Assembly: GCF_001425755.1 (NCBI RefSeq)
Contig: NZ_LMDH01000001.1
Span: forward strand, 3,099,571-3,163,570
DNA length: 64,000 nucleotides
Source: Aeromicrobium sp. Root344
GTDB taxonomy: Bacteria; Actinomycetota; Actinomycetes; Propionibacteriales; Nocardioidaceae
Direction: 5' to 3'
Positions within the stretch are counted from its first letter, which is position 1. Each line of letters opens with the position of its first letter. Positions 54,591-63,497 of the stretch are shown in pieces. A program made the translations under genes and the position numbers. A model generated the notes under the pieces. The model made no database searches and was not told the DNA's origin. It worked only from the letters and a program-made list of their open reading frames with translations.

Positions 54591-55486
54591 CAGCTGTTCT
54601 CCTCGGCTTCTGCTTCCGCTTCGAGCTCGGCCTCGGCTGCGGCCAGGATCTCTTCCTCGGTCTCGTGGGTGAGCGCGGCGTCGTGGTGCGCGCCCAGATA
54701 GGCGTCGATGACCGCCTGGTTGGCCATGACGGTGTCCGGCGGACCCTCGGCGACGATCTTGCCCTGGGCCATCACGACGACCCAGTCGGAGATGTCGCGG
54801 ACCATGTCCATGTCGTGCTCGACGAACAGGACGGTACGTCCCTCGTCACGCAGCGACTTCACGTGCCCGAGGAGCGACTGCTTGAGCGCAGGGTTCACGC
54901 CGGCCATGGGCTCGTCGAGCATGATGAGCTCGGGGTCGACCATCAACGCGCGGGCCATCTCGAGCAGCTTGCGCTGGCCGCCTGACAACGACCCGGCGAA
55001 GTCGTCCGCCTTGGCGTCGAGCTTGAACCGGGCGAGCAGGTCCATCGCCCGATCGGTGTTCTCCTTCTCCTGGGCGCTCCAGAGACCGCGGAACAGGCTC
55101 GGGAGGAACTTCTCGCCGCGCTGGCCGGTCGCTCCGAGGCGCATGTTCTCGATGACCTTGAGCCGCGAGAGCACCTTGGTGAGCTGGAACGTACGGACCA
55201 TGCCCTTGCGTGCGACCTTGTAGGGCGGCACGCCGTGCAGGCTCTGGCCGTTGAACGTCCACTCGCCGCTGTCGGGTTCGTCGAACCCGGTGAGCAGGTT
55301 GAAGAACGTCGTCTTGCCGGCACCGTTGGGCCCGATCAACGCCGTGATCTTGCCGCGCTGGATCTCGAAGTGCTCGACATCGACAGCGGTGAGGCCGCCG
55401 AACTTCCGGGTCACCCCATCGGCCACGAGGATGGAATCGGACGTGGTGCTCTGGGTGTCGCTGGACGGCTGCGTGTCAGTGGGCAT
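54590..55486 (-). CDS. livG: Branched-chain amino-acid ABC transporter ATPase LivG
   Basis: This 298-aa ATPase has Walker A GPNGAGKTT, signature LSGGQRK, Walker B LIMLDEPMAGV and the LivG-type C-terminus with VMANQAVIDAYLG. An extra N-terminal tail of about 20 Ser/Thr/Gln-rich residues and an acidic Glu/Ala tail of about 30 residues flank the usual core. Its start overlaps livM by 11 nt. Confidence 0.95.
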   Translation of the reverse strand: MPTDTQPSSDTQSTTSDSILVADGVTRKFGGLTAVDVEHFEIQRGKITALIGPNGAGKTTFFNLLTGFDEPDSGEWTFNGQSLHGVPPYKVARKGMVRTFQLTKVLSRLKVIENMRLGATGQRGEKFLPSLFRGLWSAQEKENTDRAMDLLARFKLDAKADDFAGSLSGGQRKLLEMARALMVDPELIMLDEPMAGVNPALKQSLLGHVKSLRDEGRTVLFVEHDMDMVRDISDWVVVMAQGKIVAEGPPDTVMANQAVIDAYLGAHHDAALTHETEEEILAAAEAELEAEAEAEENS

Positions 55487-56474
55487 CGATCGCCAGCTCC
55501 CTTCTGTCTCCGAAGATCCCTTGTGGCCTGTAGATCATGATCAGCATCAGTATCAGTCCCAAGAAGATGAGTCGCATCAGGCTGGCCTGGTCGTCGGTCA
55601 TGATCGACTCCGGGATGGTCGGGTTGGCGCCCGACGTCATCTTGTCGAAGAACAGGTCGAGACCGCTGATGAAGAACCAGAAGATCAGGGCACCGGCGAC
55701 GGGGCCGAAGACCCGCGCGGCGCCACCGATCAGCAGCACGGTGTAGGTGAAGAACGTCGTGTCGGTCGCGAAGTCCGAGGGAGCGACGTTGCTGGTCGCC
55801 AGGCCCGACATGATGCCGGCCAGGGCGCCGATGACACCACCGAGCACGAGCGCCTGCATCTTGTAGGAGTAGACGTTCTTGCCGAGGCTGCGGACGGCGT
55901 CCTCGTCCTCACGGATGCTCTTGAGGACACGGCCCCAGGGACTCCGCATGAGGAGGTAGACGAAGCCGCACAGCAGGAGCGCCAGGGTCCAGCCGACGAT
56001 CATGATGAAGAAGTCGTACGACCTGAAGTCGAGGCCCAGGAAGTGCACACCCCCTGACGGGATGAAGTTGAGCGACCGCATGCCGTCGACGAAGCCGTAG
56101 CGGCCGTCCTGGCCGCCGAACTCGTCGTTGAGCGCGGCCGAGCCGAGCACCTGACGGATCGCCTCTGCTGCCGCGATCGTCGCGATCGCGAGGTAGTCGG
56201 CTCGGAGCCGCAGCGTCGGCACACCCAGGACGAGGGCGAGGACGACCGCCATCAACAGGCCGACGATCAGGCTGGGGAACAGCGGCCAGCCCCAGGTCTG
56301 GATGAGTGAGCCGAGGGCGTAGCCACCGACCATCATGAATGCGGCTTGACCGAAGTTGAGCAGTCCGGTGTAGCCGAAGTGGATGTTGAGTCCGATGGCG
56401 GCGAGGCAGTAGATGATGGCGCTCGGGCCGATTCCCTGCTCGATCGCACCGGAGAGGACGCTTGACCATTCCAT
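55476..56474 (-). CDS. livM: Branched-chain amino-acid ABC transporter permease LivM
   Basis: This 332-aa permease has eight to ten hydrophobic helices, the motif NIHFGYTGLLNFGQAAFMMVGGYA, and the cytoplasmic ATPase-contact region SPWGRVLKSIREDEDAVRSLGKN. The ATG at 56474 follows AGGAAGGGAG. It lies 14 nt after livH. Confidence 0.94.
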   Translation of the reverse strand: MEWSSVLSGAIEQGIGPSAIIYCLAAIGLNIHFGYTGLLNFGQAAFMMVGGYALGSLIQTWGWPLFPSLIVGLLMAVVLALVLGVPTLRLRADYLAIATIAAAEAIRQVLGSAALNDEFGGQDGRYGFVDGMRSLNFIPSGGVHFLGLDFRSYDFFIMIVGWTLALLLCGFVYLLMRSPWGRVLKSIREDEDAVRSLGKNVYSYKMQALVLGGVIGALAGIMSGLATSNVAPSDFATDTTFFTYTVLLIGGAARVFGPVAGALIFWFFISGLDLFFDKMTSGANPTIPESIMTDDQASLMRLIFLGLILMLIMIYRPQGIFGDRRELAIDAH

Positions 56475-56488
56475 GGTTTTCTCCCTTC

Positions 56489-57784
56489 CTAACCGACGCG
56501 CTCTGCTCGACCGAGCAGACCTTGGGGACGGACCAACAGGATCAGCACGAGCACGACCAACGCGGTGACGTACTTGAGCTCGGACGGCAGGATGATCGAC
56601 GACATCTCCACGAGAAGGCCGACGATGATGCTTCCTGCCATCGTGCCCCAGATGGTGCCGAGACCACCCAAGGTGACGGCGGCGAACACGAGCAGGAGGA
56701 TCTTGTTGCCGACCTGGTAGTCGAAGCCGTTCGTCAGGCCCCACATGATGCCGGAGAGGCCGGCGAGCGCACCGCCGACGATCCAGATCGTCGTGATGAC
56801 GCGGTCGACGTCGATGCCGGAGGACGCCGCGAGCGCGGGGTTGTCGGAGACGGCCCGCGTCGCCTTGCCGAGTCGCGTCCGCTGCACGGCGAGCGACACG
56901 GCCACGAGGACCACGACGCAGACCACGGCGATGTAGAACGCCTTGGGCGAGATGCCGATCGAGCCGATGTTCCACAGCTTGCCGGCCGGAACGCCGGTGT
57001 ACTGGTGGTTGTCGGCCCCGAAGAAGTACTGGTAGATGTTCCGCAGGAAGATCGACAGGCCGATGCTGACGATCATCATCGCGATGAGGCCCGTGCCCCG
57101 GCCGCGCAGCGGTTTCCACAGCAGCCGGTCGTTGGCCAGGCCGAAGACGCCCGACAGGATCACCGCGAGCAGGGCAGCCGGGAAGAACGCCCAGCCCCAT
57201 TGGTCCTGGAACAAGAACGCGGCCAGCGCACCGAACGTGATGAGCTCGCCGTGCGCGAAGTTGGTGAGGCCGGTGGTGCCGAACACGAGCGACAGACCGA
57301 GGGCTGCGAGAGCGAGCAACAGTCCGAGGAAGATGCCGTTGATCCCGCTCTGGCCGATCTCGGTCAGCTTGCCGACCGAGTTGTCGGTCGCCGGGCCGAT
57401 CGCATAGCCGATGCGGATGTCGGAGTCGGTCTTGATCGTGATCTTGAGCGTGGTCTTCTTGGGATCTCGGAGCTCGGCGCCCTCCGGCAAGGTGTCCGTG
57501 TCGATCTTGACGGTGATCTTCTCACCGAGCAGGTCGATCGGGGCGCCGGGCAGCGCGATCGAGAACGCGCCGTCGGGACCACTGGTGCCCGACGCGATCT
57601 CGGCGCCGTCCTTCTCCACAGAGATCTTGACGCCAGGCACCGGTTTCGCCGGATCGGTGCGGGTGTCAGAAAGCTGTCCGTTGACGTCGATCGTTTCGTT
57701 GGTCGCCGCCTGGGCAGGCGACGTCAGGCCCAACAAGAGGACCCCCATCACGATCGAGAGCAGTGCCGCTGTTCGCAGTCGCAC
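56489..57784 (-). CDS. livH: Branched-chain amino-acid ABC transporter permease LivH with exported N-terminal domain
   Basis: This 431-aa protein is about 130 residues longer than usual LivH. It begins with a signal peptide (cleavage likely after SPAQA, residue 26). A beta-rich extracytoplasmic domain follows (about 28-120), with NGQLSDTRTDPAKPVPGVKI and SGPDGAFSIALPG, like carboxypeptidase-regulatory or Ig-like folds. The permease core starts at about 135, with FGTTGLTNFAHGELITFGA and LGKATRAVSDNPALAASSGI. ACAGGAG precedes the ATG. The extra domain may contact the binding protein or cell wall. Confidence 0.93.
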   Translation of the reverse strand: MRLRTAALLSIVMGVLLLGLTSPAQAATNETIDVNGQLSDTRTDPAKPVPGVKISVEKDGAEIASGTSGPDGAFSIALPGAPIDLLGEKITVKIDTDTLPEGAELRDPKKTTLKITIKTDSDIRIGYAIGPATDNSVGKLTEIGQSGINGIFLGLLLALAALGLSLVFGTTGLTNFAHGELITFGALAAFLFQDQWGWAFFPAALLAVILSGVFGLANDRLLWKPLRGRGTGLIAMMIVSIGLSIFLRNIYQYFFGADNHQYTGVPAGKLWNIGSIGISPKAFYIAVVCVVVLVAVSLAVQRTRLGKATRAVSDNPALAASSGIDVDRVITTIWIVGGALAGLSGIMWGLTNGFDYQVGNKILLLVFAAVTLGGLGTIWGTMAGSIIVGLLVEMSSIILPSELKYVTALVVLVLILLVRPQGLLGRAERVG

Positions 57785-57834
57785 GCATGACTCCTGTCCG
57801 CTGATGCACGGGTTGGTTCAAATGTGATCCTCGG

Positions 57835-57840
57835 ACTATA
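57835..57840 (-). promoter_or_regulatory. Candidate -10 box of livHMGF
   Basis: TATAGT on the minus strand lies 50 nt before the livH ATG and is the closest match to consensus TATAAT in the gap. No clear -35 box is seen at 16-18 nt. Confidence 0.55.
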
Positions 57841-57909
57841 GCCACATGCGAGAGTCACGCACGTCACAACCGGGCCTCCCAGGTAACAGTTGAGTTTCGA
57901 GACGCCGTG

Positions 57910-58656
57910 TCAGTGCACGACGACGGCGATCTGGCACAGGAGCGGCGCGATCACGAGAGCGGGCAGGAGGTCGGCGACGTGGATCGACTTGAGCTCGAGC
58001 AGCCGGAACGCGACGCCGATCAGGATCAGCCCTCCGGTCGCCGTGAGTGCTTCGAGGTGTGCGTCAGGCAGGAATGACCCGAGCAGGGCGCCGAGCACCG
58101 TCAGGGAGCCCTGGATGACCGCGACCGACACCGCCGACGCCATGACCCCGATGCCGAAGGACGCCGCGAACGCCAGGGCGGCGAACCCGTCGAGCGACGC
58201 CTTGAGCAGCAGCTGGTCGGCGCCGTTGCCGAGTCCCTCGTTGATCGACCCGAGGATCGTCAGGGGCCCGATGCAGAAGACGAGCGAGCTGATGACGAAG
58301 CCTTCGATGAACCGTTGCCGACCCTCGGCGGCATCGCCGGGGGTGAGGCGGCCCTGCAGCCAGCCGCCGAAGTCCTCGAGGCGGTCCTCGAGCCGCAGCA
58401 CCGAACCGATGATCCCGCCGAAGACGAGCGAGCCGAGGACGATCAGCGTCGCTGCGCCCCGGTCGACGGCGTGGACCAGGCCCGGTGAGCTGACGGCCAT
58501 GGCGGCATCCGCGGCGATCAGGAGCGTGACGAGACCGAGCGCGGACGTGACGGTCGAACGTACGCGAAGACTCAGCCGGTGGCCGATCAGGAGACCCAGT
58601 CCCGAGCCCGCGACGACGGTCGCCACGTTGGTGGCTGTGCCGAACCCGACGAACAT
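57910..58656 (-). CDS. DUF554 family membrane protein
   Basis: This 248-aa protein has about seven hydrophobic helices and the DUF554 (YdfK/YqgA) features: an N-terminal FGTATNVATVVAGSGLGLLIG, GPLTILGSINEG and LGSFLPDAHLEALTATGGLILIG split across helices. Function is not established. AAGGAGACC lies just before the ATG. It is divergent from the GNAT gene. Confidence 0.92.
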   Translation of the reverse strand: MFVGFGTATNVATVVAGSGLGLLIGHRLSLRVRSTVTSALGLVTLLIAADAAMAVSSPGLVHAVDRGAATLIVLGSLVFGGIIGSVLRLEDRLEDFGGWLQGRLTPGDAAEGRQRFIEGFVISSLVFCIGPLTILGSINEGLGNGADQLLLKASLDGFAALAFAASFGIGVMASAVSVAVIQGSLTVLGALLGSFLPDAHLEALTATGGLILIGVAFRLLELKSIHVADLLPALVIAPLLCQIAVVVH

Positions 58657-58779
58657 GTAAGGTCTCCTTCGACAATTGAGGTTTCAACCGGGTACGCCCG
58701 CAGCACCCCGCGCGTAGTGTGTCATTTCTACGCCTGCGACGGGTGCGCGGGAGTTCTGGACTCGAGACAAGGGACGTGC

Positions 58780-59391
58780 ATGTCGGCTCGACCGCACATC
58801 GTGCTCCGCGACGCAGATCGCGAAGACGCGCATGCTCTCGTCACCCTTTGGGCCGAGTGCGCCGGTGCCAGCAAGGACGAGGGGTCCGAGGCCTTCACGC
58901 AGCAGGCGCTGTGGCGCGAGCCCGGCGTCGCCGAGGCCGCTGCGGCCCTCGAGCTCAACCTCGGGCACCACGACAAGCGCATCATCGTGGCTCTCGTCGA
59001 CGGCGAGATCGTCGGCGCCACGGTCTGCACCGTCGGCACCCTGACCCCCATCAACCTGACGCGGGTCCTGATCATCACTGAGATCCAGGTGTCCCCGCGG
59101 TTCCGCCGCAAGTCGGTCGCGTCGACGTTGCTGTCGGCCGCGGCGAGCTACGGCGAGGAGCACAACTGCGAGATCGTCGTCGCCTCCGTGCCCGTGCACT
59201 CGCGTGAGCCCCACCGCTACCTGACCAAGATCGGGTTCAACCAGATCGCTGTGCTGCGGGCGATCCAGGCCAGCAAGCTGCGGTCACGCCTCACCATGAA
59301 GGCCACCAACTCGCGTGACACCGGCAAGCTGATCGCCGTACGCCGCACGCTTCGCCGGCGCACCGACGCCCGCGGTCACTCGCGCACCTGA
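58780..59391 (+). CDS. GNAT family N-acetyltransferase
   Basis: This 203-aa protein has a GNAT fold with strand beta4 ITEIQVSPRFRRKSVASTLL, in which RRKSVA is the acetyl-CoA pyrophosphate loop, and a later strand with IVVASVPVHSREPHRYLTKIGF. The C-terminal 50 residues are Arg-rich and may bind nucleic acid. An AAGGGA ribosome-binding site precedes the ATG. The acceptor substrate is unknown. It lies 53 nt before polA on the same strand. Confidence 0.87.
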   Translation: MSARPHIVLRDADREDAHALVTLWAECAGASKDEGSEAFTQQALWREPGVAEAAAALELNLGHHDKRIIVALVDGEIVGATVCTVGTLTPINLTRVLIITEIQVSPRFRRKSVASTLLSAAASYGEEHNCEIVVASVPVHSREPHRYLTKIGFNQIAVLRAIQASKLRSRLTMKATNSRDTGKLIAVRRTLRRRTDARGHSRT

Positions 59392-59431
59392 CCCGCTGAC
59401 CGACCCCTCGCGGTTCGTCAGACCCGGCGAC

Positions 59432-59437
59432 TAGAGT
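59432..59437 (+). promoter_or_regulatory. -10 box of leaderless polA promoter
   Basis: TAGAGT ends 7 nt before the polA GTG and there is no Shine-Dalgarno between them. Confidence 0.6.
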
Positions 59438-59444
59438 CGACCGG

Positions 59445-62108
59445 GTGGACCGCCTCCTGCTGATCGACGGCCATTCCGTCGCCTACCGTGCCTTCTTCGC
59501 CCTCCCCGTCGAGAACTTCTCGACCACGACGGGCCAGAGCACCAATGCGGTGTTCGGGTTCACGTCGATGCTGATCAACGTGCTGCGCGACGAGAAGCCG
59601 ACGCACGTGGCGGTCGCGTTCGACGTCTCCCGCAAGACGTTCCGCCTCGAGCAGTACGCCGAGTACAAGGGCAACCGCTCCAAGTCGCCGCCGGAGTTCA
59701 CCGGCCAGATCCCCTTGATCAAGGAGATCCTCGACGCGTTGCACATCACGACGTTCGAGAAGGAGGGCTTCGAGGCCGACGACATCATCGGCACGCTGAC
59801 GACCCGCGCCGAATCCGCCGGCATGGACGTGCTGATCTGCACCGGTGACCGCGACGCGCTCCAGCTCGTCTCGGACAGGACGACGGTCCTCTACCCCCGC
59901 AAGGGTGTGTCCGACCTGGCTCGCATGACGCCGGCCGCGGTCGAGGAGAAGTACTCCGTCACCCCTGACCACTATCCCGACATCGCCGCCCTCGTCGGCG
60001 AGACCAGCGACAACCTGCCCGGAGTGCCCGGCGTCGGGCCCAAGACCGCAGCCAAGTGGATCAATCAGTACGGCACCCTCGAAGCGCTCGTCAACGACGT
60101 CGACAACGTGCCGGGCAAGGCCGGTGAGTCGCTGCGGGAGCACCTCGACAGCGTGCTGCGCAACCGCAGCATCAACGCGCTGATCCTTGACCTCGACCTG
60201 CCCGCTGGTCCCGCCGACCTCGCGTTCGACACCGTGTGGGACCGCGAGGCGATCCACACCGTGTTCGACGCTCTGGAGTTCAACGCGCTGCGCACCAGGC
60301 TGTTCGAGGCGTTCGGTGAGGTCGAGCCCCAGGCCGAGGAGGGCTTCGACCTCGAGGGCGTGACGCTGGCGCCGGGCGAGGTCCCGGCGTGGCTCGACAC
60401 CCACTCCAAGTCCGGCGCCCGTCTCGGACTCCACGTGCAGGGCTCGTGGGGACGCGGCACCGGCGACGTCGTCGGACTCGCCATCGCCTCCGACGAGTCA
60501 GCGGCCTGGATCAACACCGACGACATCACTTCGGACGACGACGTCGCGATCGCGGCCTGGCTCGCCGATCCCGAGCGTCCCAAGGTGCTGCACGACGCCA
60601 AGGGGCCGTCGTTGGCGCTCGAGGCCAAGGGCTGGCCCCTCAGGGGGGTCGCTGCGGACACGGCGCTGTCCGCCTATGTCGTCCGGCCCGACCAACGGTC
60701 CTACGATCTCGGTGACCTGTCCCTGCGCTATCTCAAGCGCGAGCTGCGCGACGAGTCCGACAACTCCGGCCAGCTGACCCTCGACACCGACACGGTCGGC
60801 TTCGAGTCCGGCATGCTGCGGGCTCGCGCGACGCTCGACCTCGCGGCGGTCCTCGACGAGGAGGTGGAGCAGGCCAGCGGCACGGCGTTGATCCACGACG
60901 TCGAGCTGCCGCTCGTGGCGACGCTGGCTCGCATGGAGCGCACCGGCATCGCGATCGACGACGACCACCTGATCGAGCTCGAGTCCGAGTTCGCGGCACG
61001 CGCCCAGAACGCCGCCTCCGAGGCCTTCGCGGCGATCGGCGGCAAGGAGATCAACCTCGGCTCGCCCAAGCAGCTGCAGGTCGTGCTGTTCGACGAGCTC
61101 GGCATGCCCAAGACCAAGAAGACCAAGACCGGCTACACGACCGACGCCGAGGCGTTGCAGCAGCTCTACGTCAAGACCGAGCACCCGTTCCTGCAGCACC
61201 TGCTCGACCACCGGGACGTGACGCGACTGCGTCAGACGGTCGAAGGGCTTCGCAAGTCGATCTCCGACGACGGACGCATCCACACGACGTACGCCCAGAC
61301 GATCGCGGCGACGGGGCGCCTCAGCTCCAACGACCCCAACCTGCAGAACATCCCGATCCGCACCGCGTCGGGCCGCCGCATCCGCGAGGCGTTTTGCGTC
61401 GGCGACGGATTCGACACCCTGGTCACGGCCGACTACAGCCAGATCGAGATGCGCATCATGGCGCACCTGTCCGAGGACGCCGACCTGATCGCGGCGTTCA
61501 ACTCCGGCGAGGACTTCCACACCGTCATGGCGGCCAAGGTGTTCGCCAAGGAGCCCAGCGAGATCGACGGCGGGCTGCGGGCACGGATCAAGGCGATGAA
61601 CTACGGCCTCGCCTACGGCCTGTCGTCCTACGGGCTCAGCCAGCAGCTCAACATCTCGACCGGCGAGGCGCAGGGCCTGATGGACGACTACTTCGAGCGT
61701 TTCGGCGGGGTGCGGGACTACCTGCGCGGGCTCGTCGACGAGGCCCGGCAGACCGGCTTCACCGAGACGATCATGGGTCGTCGGCGCTACCTGCCCGACC
61801 TGCAGAGCGACAACCGGCAGCGTCGCGAGATGGCCGAGCGCATGGCCCTCAACGCCCCGATCCAGGGATCGGCCGCCGACATCATCAAGGTCGCGATGCT
61901 GGGTGTCGAGCGCGCACTCGACGCTGCCGGGCTCACCTCACGCATGCTGCTCCAGGTGCACGACGAGCTCGTGCTCGAGGTCGCGGCAGGGGAGCGCGAG
62001 CAGGTCGAGCAGCTGGTCCGGGACCAGATGGCCTCGGCCGCTGACCTCTCGGTGCCGCTCGACGTGTCCGTCGGAGTCGGGCGCACCTGGCACGAAGCCG
62101 GTCACTGA
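59445..62108 (+). CDS. polA: DNA polymerase I
   Basis: PolA fills gaps and removes RNA primers. The 887-aa protein has a 5'-3' exonuclease domain (about residues 1-290, LLIDGHSVAYRAFFA and VGETSDNLPGVPGVGPKTAA). A 3'-5' exonuclease-like domain (about 310-490) follows without the DxE metal site, so no proofreading is expected, as in other Actinobacteria. The polymerase has motif A DYSQIEMRIMAHLS, motif B RIKAMNYGLAYGLSSYG and motif C VHDELVLEV. GTG at 59445 fits a leaderless start. The stop overlaps the convergent flippase gene by 7 nt. Confidence 0.98.
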   Translation: MDRLLLIDGHSVAYRAFFALPVENFSTTTGQSTNAVFGFTSMLINVLRDEKPTHVAVAFDVSRKTFRLEQYAEYKGNRSKSPPEFTGQIPLIKEILDALHITTFEKEGFEADDIIGTLTTRAESAGMDVLICTGDRDALQLVSDRTTVLYPRKGVSDLARMTPAAVEEKYSVTPDHYPDIAALVGETSDNLPGVPGVGPKTAAKWINQYGTLEALVNDVDNVPGKAGESLREHLDSVLRNRSINALILDLDLPAGPADLAFDTVWDREAIHTVFDALEFNALRTRLFEAFGEVEPQAEEGFDLEGVTLAPGEVPAWLDTHSKSGARLGLHVQGSWGRGTGDVVGLAIASDESAAWINTDDITSDDDVAIAAWLADPERPKVLHDAKGPSLALEAKGWPLRGVAADTALSAYVVRPDQRSYDLGDLSLRYLKRELRDESDNSGQLTLDTDTVGFESGMLRARATLDLAAVLDEEVEQASGTALIHDVELPLVATLARMERTGIAIDDDHLIELESEFAARAQNAASEAFAAIGGKEINLGSPKQLQVVLFDELGMPKTKKTKTGYTTDAEALQQLYVKTEHPFLQHLLDHRDVTRLRQTVEGLRKSISDDGRIHTTYAQTIAATGRLSSNDPNLQNIPIRTASGRRIREAFCVGDGFDTLVTADYSQIEMRIMAHLSEDADLIAAFNSGEDFHTVMAAKVFAKEPSEIDGGLRARIKAMNYGLAYGLSSYGLSQQLNISTGEAQGLMDDYFERFGGVRDYLRGLVDEARQTGFTETIMGRRRYLPDLQSDNRQRREMAERMALNAPIQGSAADIIKVAMLGVERALDAAGLTSRMLLQVHDELVLEVAAGEREQVEQLVRDQMASAADLSVPLDVSVGVGRTWHEAGH

Positions 62109-63316
62109 CCCGCTGAGCGCTCCGGTGGGTGGCTCGGCGCGAACACGAACACCGCGGCCGCCAGTCCCGCTGCGACCAACGCGACGGTGAGGACGAGGCC
62201 CGTGATGCCGACTCCCAGCCCGTACGCCGCGGCGAGCACCGCGACCACGGCGCCCCAGATCATCACGACGATGCCGTGGGCGTGGCGGGCGAGCGCGTCG
62301 AACACGAGCAGGTGCACGATCGCGAGGCACGAACCAGCGACCGCGAACAACCAGAGGCGACCGGTGACCTCGTCATACTGATGACCGCCGACGAGGATCA
62401 GGGCCACGCGGGGGAGCGCGGCGGTCGCGAGCACCGCGAGGGAGCCGAAACCGGCGACCAGCGAGACCGCGCGCAATCGGGCGTGGTGCGTCGTCGCGCG
62501 CGCGAGGTCGGGGAACAGCACGACGCTGACGAACTGCGGGAAGAACAGCGCCGCCTTGGCGAGGATGAGGCCCGAGGCGTACAGGCCGCTCTCGTGCTCA
62601 TCGAAACGGTTGCGGGCGATCAGTGAGTCGAGGTTGCTGAGCACGAAGTACGCCAGGAGTGCGTGCGTCGAGAACATCGCCTCCTTGAGCAGCGGGCGCC
62701 GACTGATCGTGGCGCCGTGGCCATGGCCGATCATCAGGCGAGCGCCGGCGAGAGCGGGCAGCCACGAGCCGATCGCGATGCCGATCATCGCGGAGTTGAC
62801 GCCGGGGGAGATGACGAGTGCGAGCGCTCCGCCGAGCAGGCGTCCGAGGCCGTTCCCGACATAGATCGCGGTGAGGGCGCCCCATCGGGCGGTGCCTTGC
62901 GCGATGCCGGACTCGGCGCCCATGACGGTCAGCGGCACCAGCGTCGCGCCGCACAGGAGCACCGCCCAGTGACTGTCGAGCTTGAGCACAGGAGTCAGGA
63001 CGAGGGTCGACGCCGCGACGAGGAGGCCGACGGCGGACGCGACGATGACCGTGATGCGGACGGTGGCGTCGATGATCGCGTCCTGGTTCGCGGGGTCGAT
63101 CGCGAGCCGACGGGCCGTCACGGCTTGCAGACCCAAGGACGCCACCGAGCCGACCAACAGGATGCCGAACAACGCCGTGAGAGCGCCGAACTCCTTGGGC
63201 AGCAGGGCCCGCGCCGCGATGACGTTGAACCCGTAGACGGCGATGTTCATCGTCATCATTCCGGCCGCCACGAGGGTTCCGCCCGTCATCGTCGCGCGCG
63301 TGGTCCTCGAGGTCAC
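62102..63316 (-). CDS. Lipopolysaccharide/polysaccharide flippase-like (MOP superfamily) protein
   Basis: This 404-aa protein has about twelve hydrophobic helices with the Wzx/MATE-like layout, including an N-terminal NIAVYGFNVIAARALLPKEF and a central LLAYFVLSNLDSLIARNRF, which resembles the cavity region of MOP flippases. It may move a lipid-linked saccharide, but no glycan gene is adjacent. The GTG at 63316 is chosen because TACGCT (63323-63328) ends 6 nt before it; GTG at 63346 would add 10 residues. Confidence 0.82.
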   Translation of the reverse strand: MTSRTTRATMTGGTLVAAGMMTMNIAVYGFNVIAARALLPKEFGALTALFGILLVGSVASLGLQAVTARRLAIDPANQDAIIDATVRITVIVASAVGLLVAASTLVLTPVLKLDSHWAVLLCGATLVPLTVMGAESGIAQGTARWGALTAIYVGNGLGRLLGGALALVISPGVNSAMIGIAIGSWLPALAGARLMIGHGHGATISRRPLLKEAMFSTHALLAYFVLSNLDSLIARNRFDEHESGLYASGLILAKAALFFPQFVSVVLFPDLARATTHHARLRAVSLVAGFGSLAVLATAALPRVALILVGGHQYDEVTGRLWLFAVAGSCLAIVHLLVFDALARHAHGIVVMIWGAVVAVLAAAYGLGVGITGLVLTVALVAAGLAAAVFVFAPSHPPERSAGQ

Positions 63317-63322
63317 CTCGAC

Positions 63323-63328
63323 AGCGTA
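63323..63328 (-). promoter_or_regulatory. -10 box of leaderless flippase promoter
   Basis: TACGCT on the minus strand ends 6 nt before the GTG at 63316 with no ribosome-binding site. Confidence 0.5.
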
Positions 63329-63497
63329 CGGAACTCCTGCGGTCACAGCCGCATCAGGCGCGCCAACGACGAAAGTGCCGCAAGGTTACGCGGAGATTTC
63401 GTGAGTGACCCGCGGCCATGGTCAAATACGTGCTGGAGGGAGTCAGCAGCTAGGACTCACGTGCGCTGAGGGGCGCCACCTAGTGCTGCACACAATC

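Noticed and set aside
60300..60950. PolA proofreading domain without metal-binding acidic residues as a possible defect
   Set aside because: This degeneration is normal in actinobacterial PolA. DnaE1 in this window keeps an intact PHP site for proofreading.
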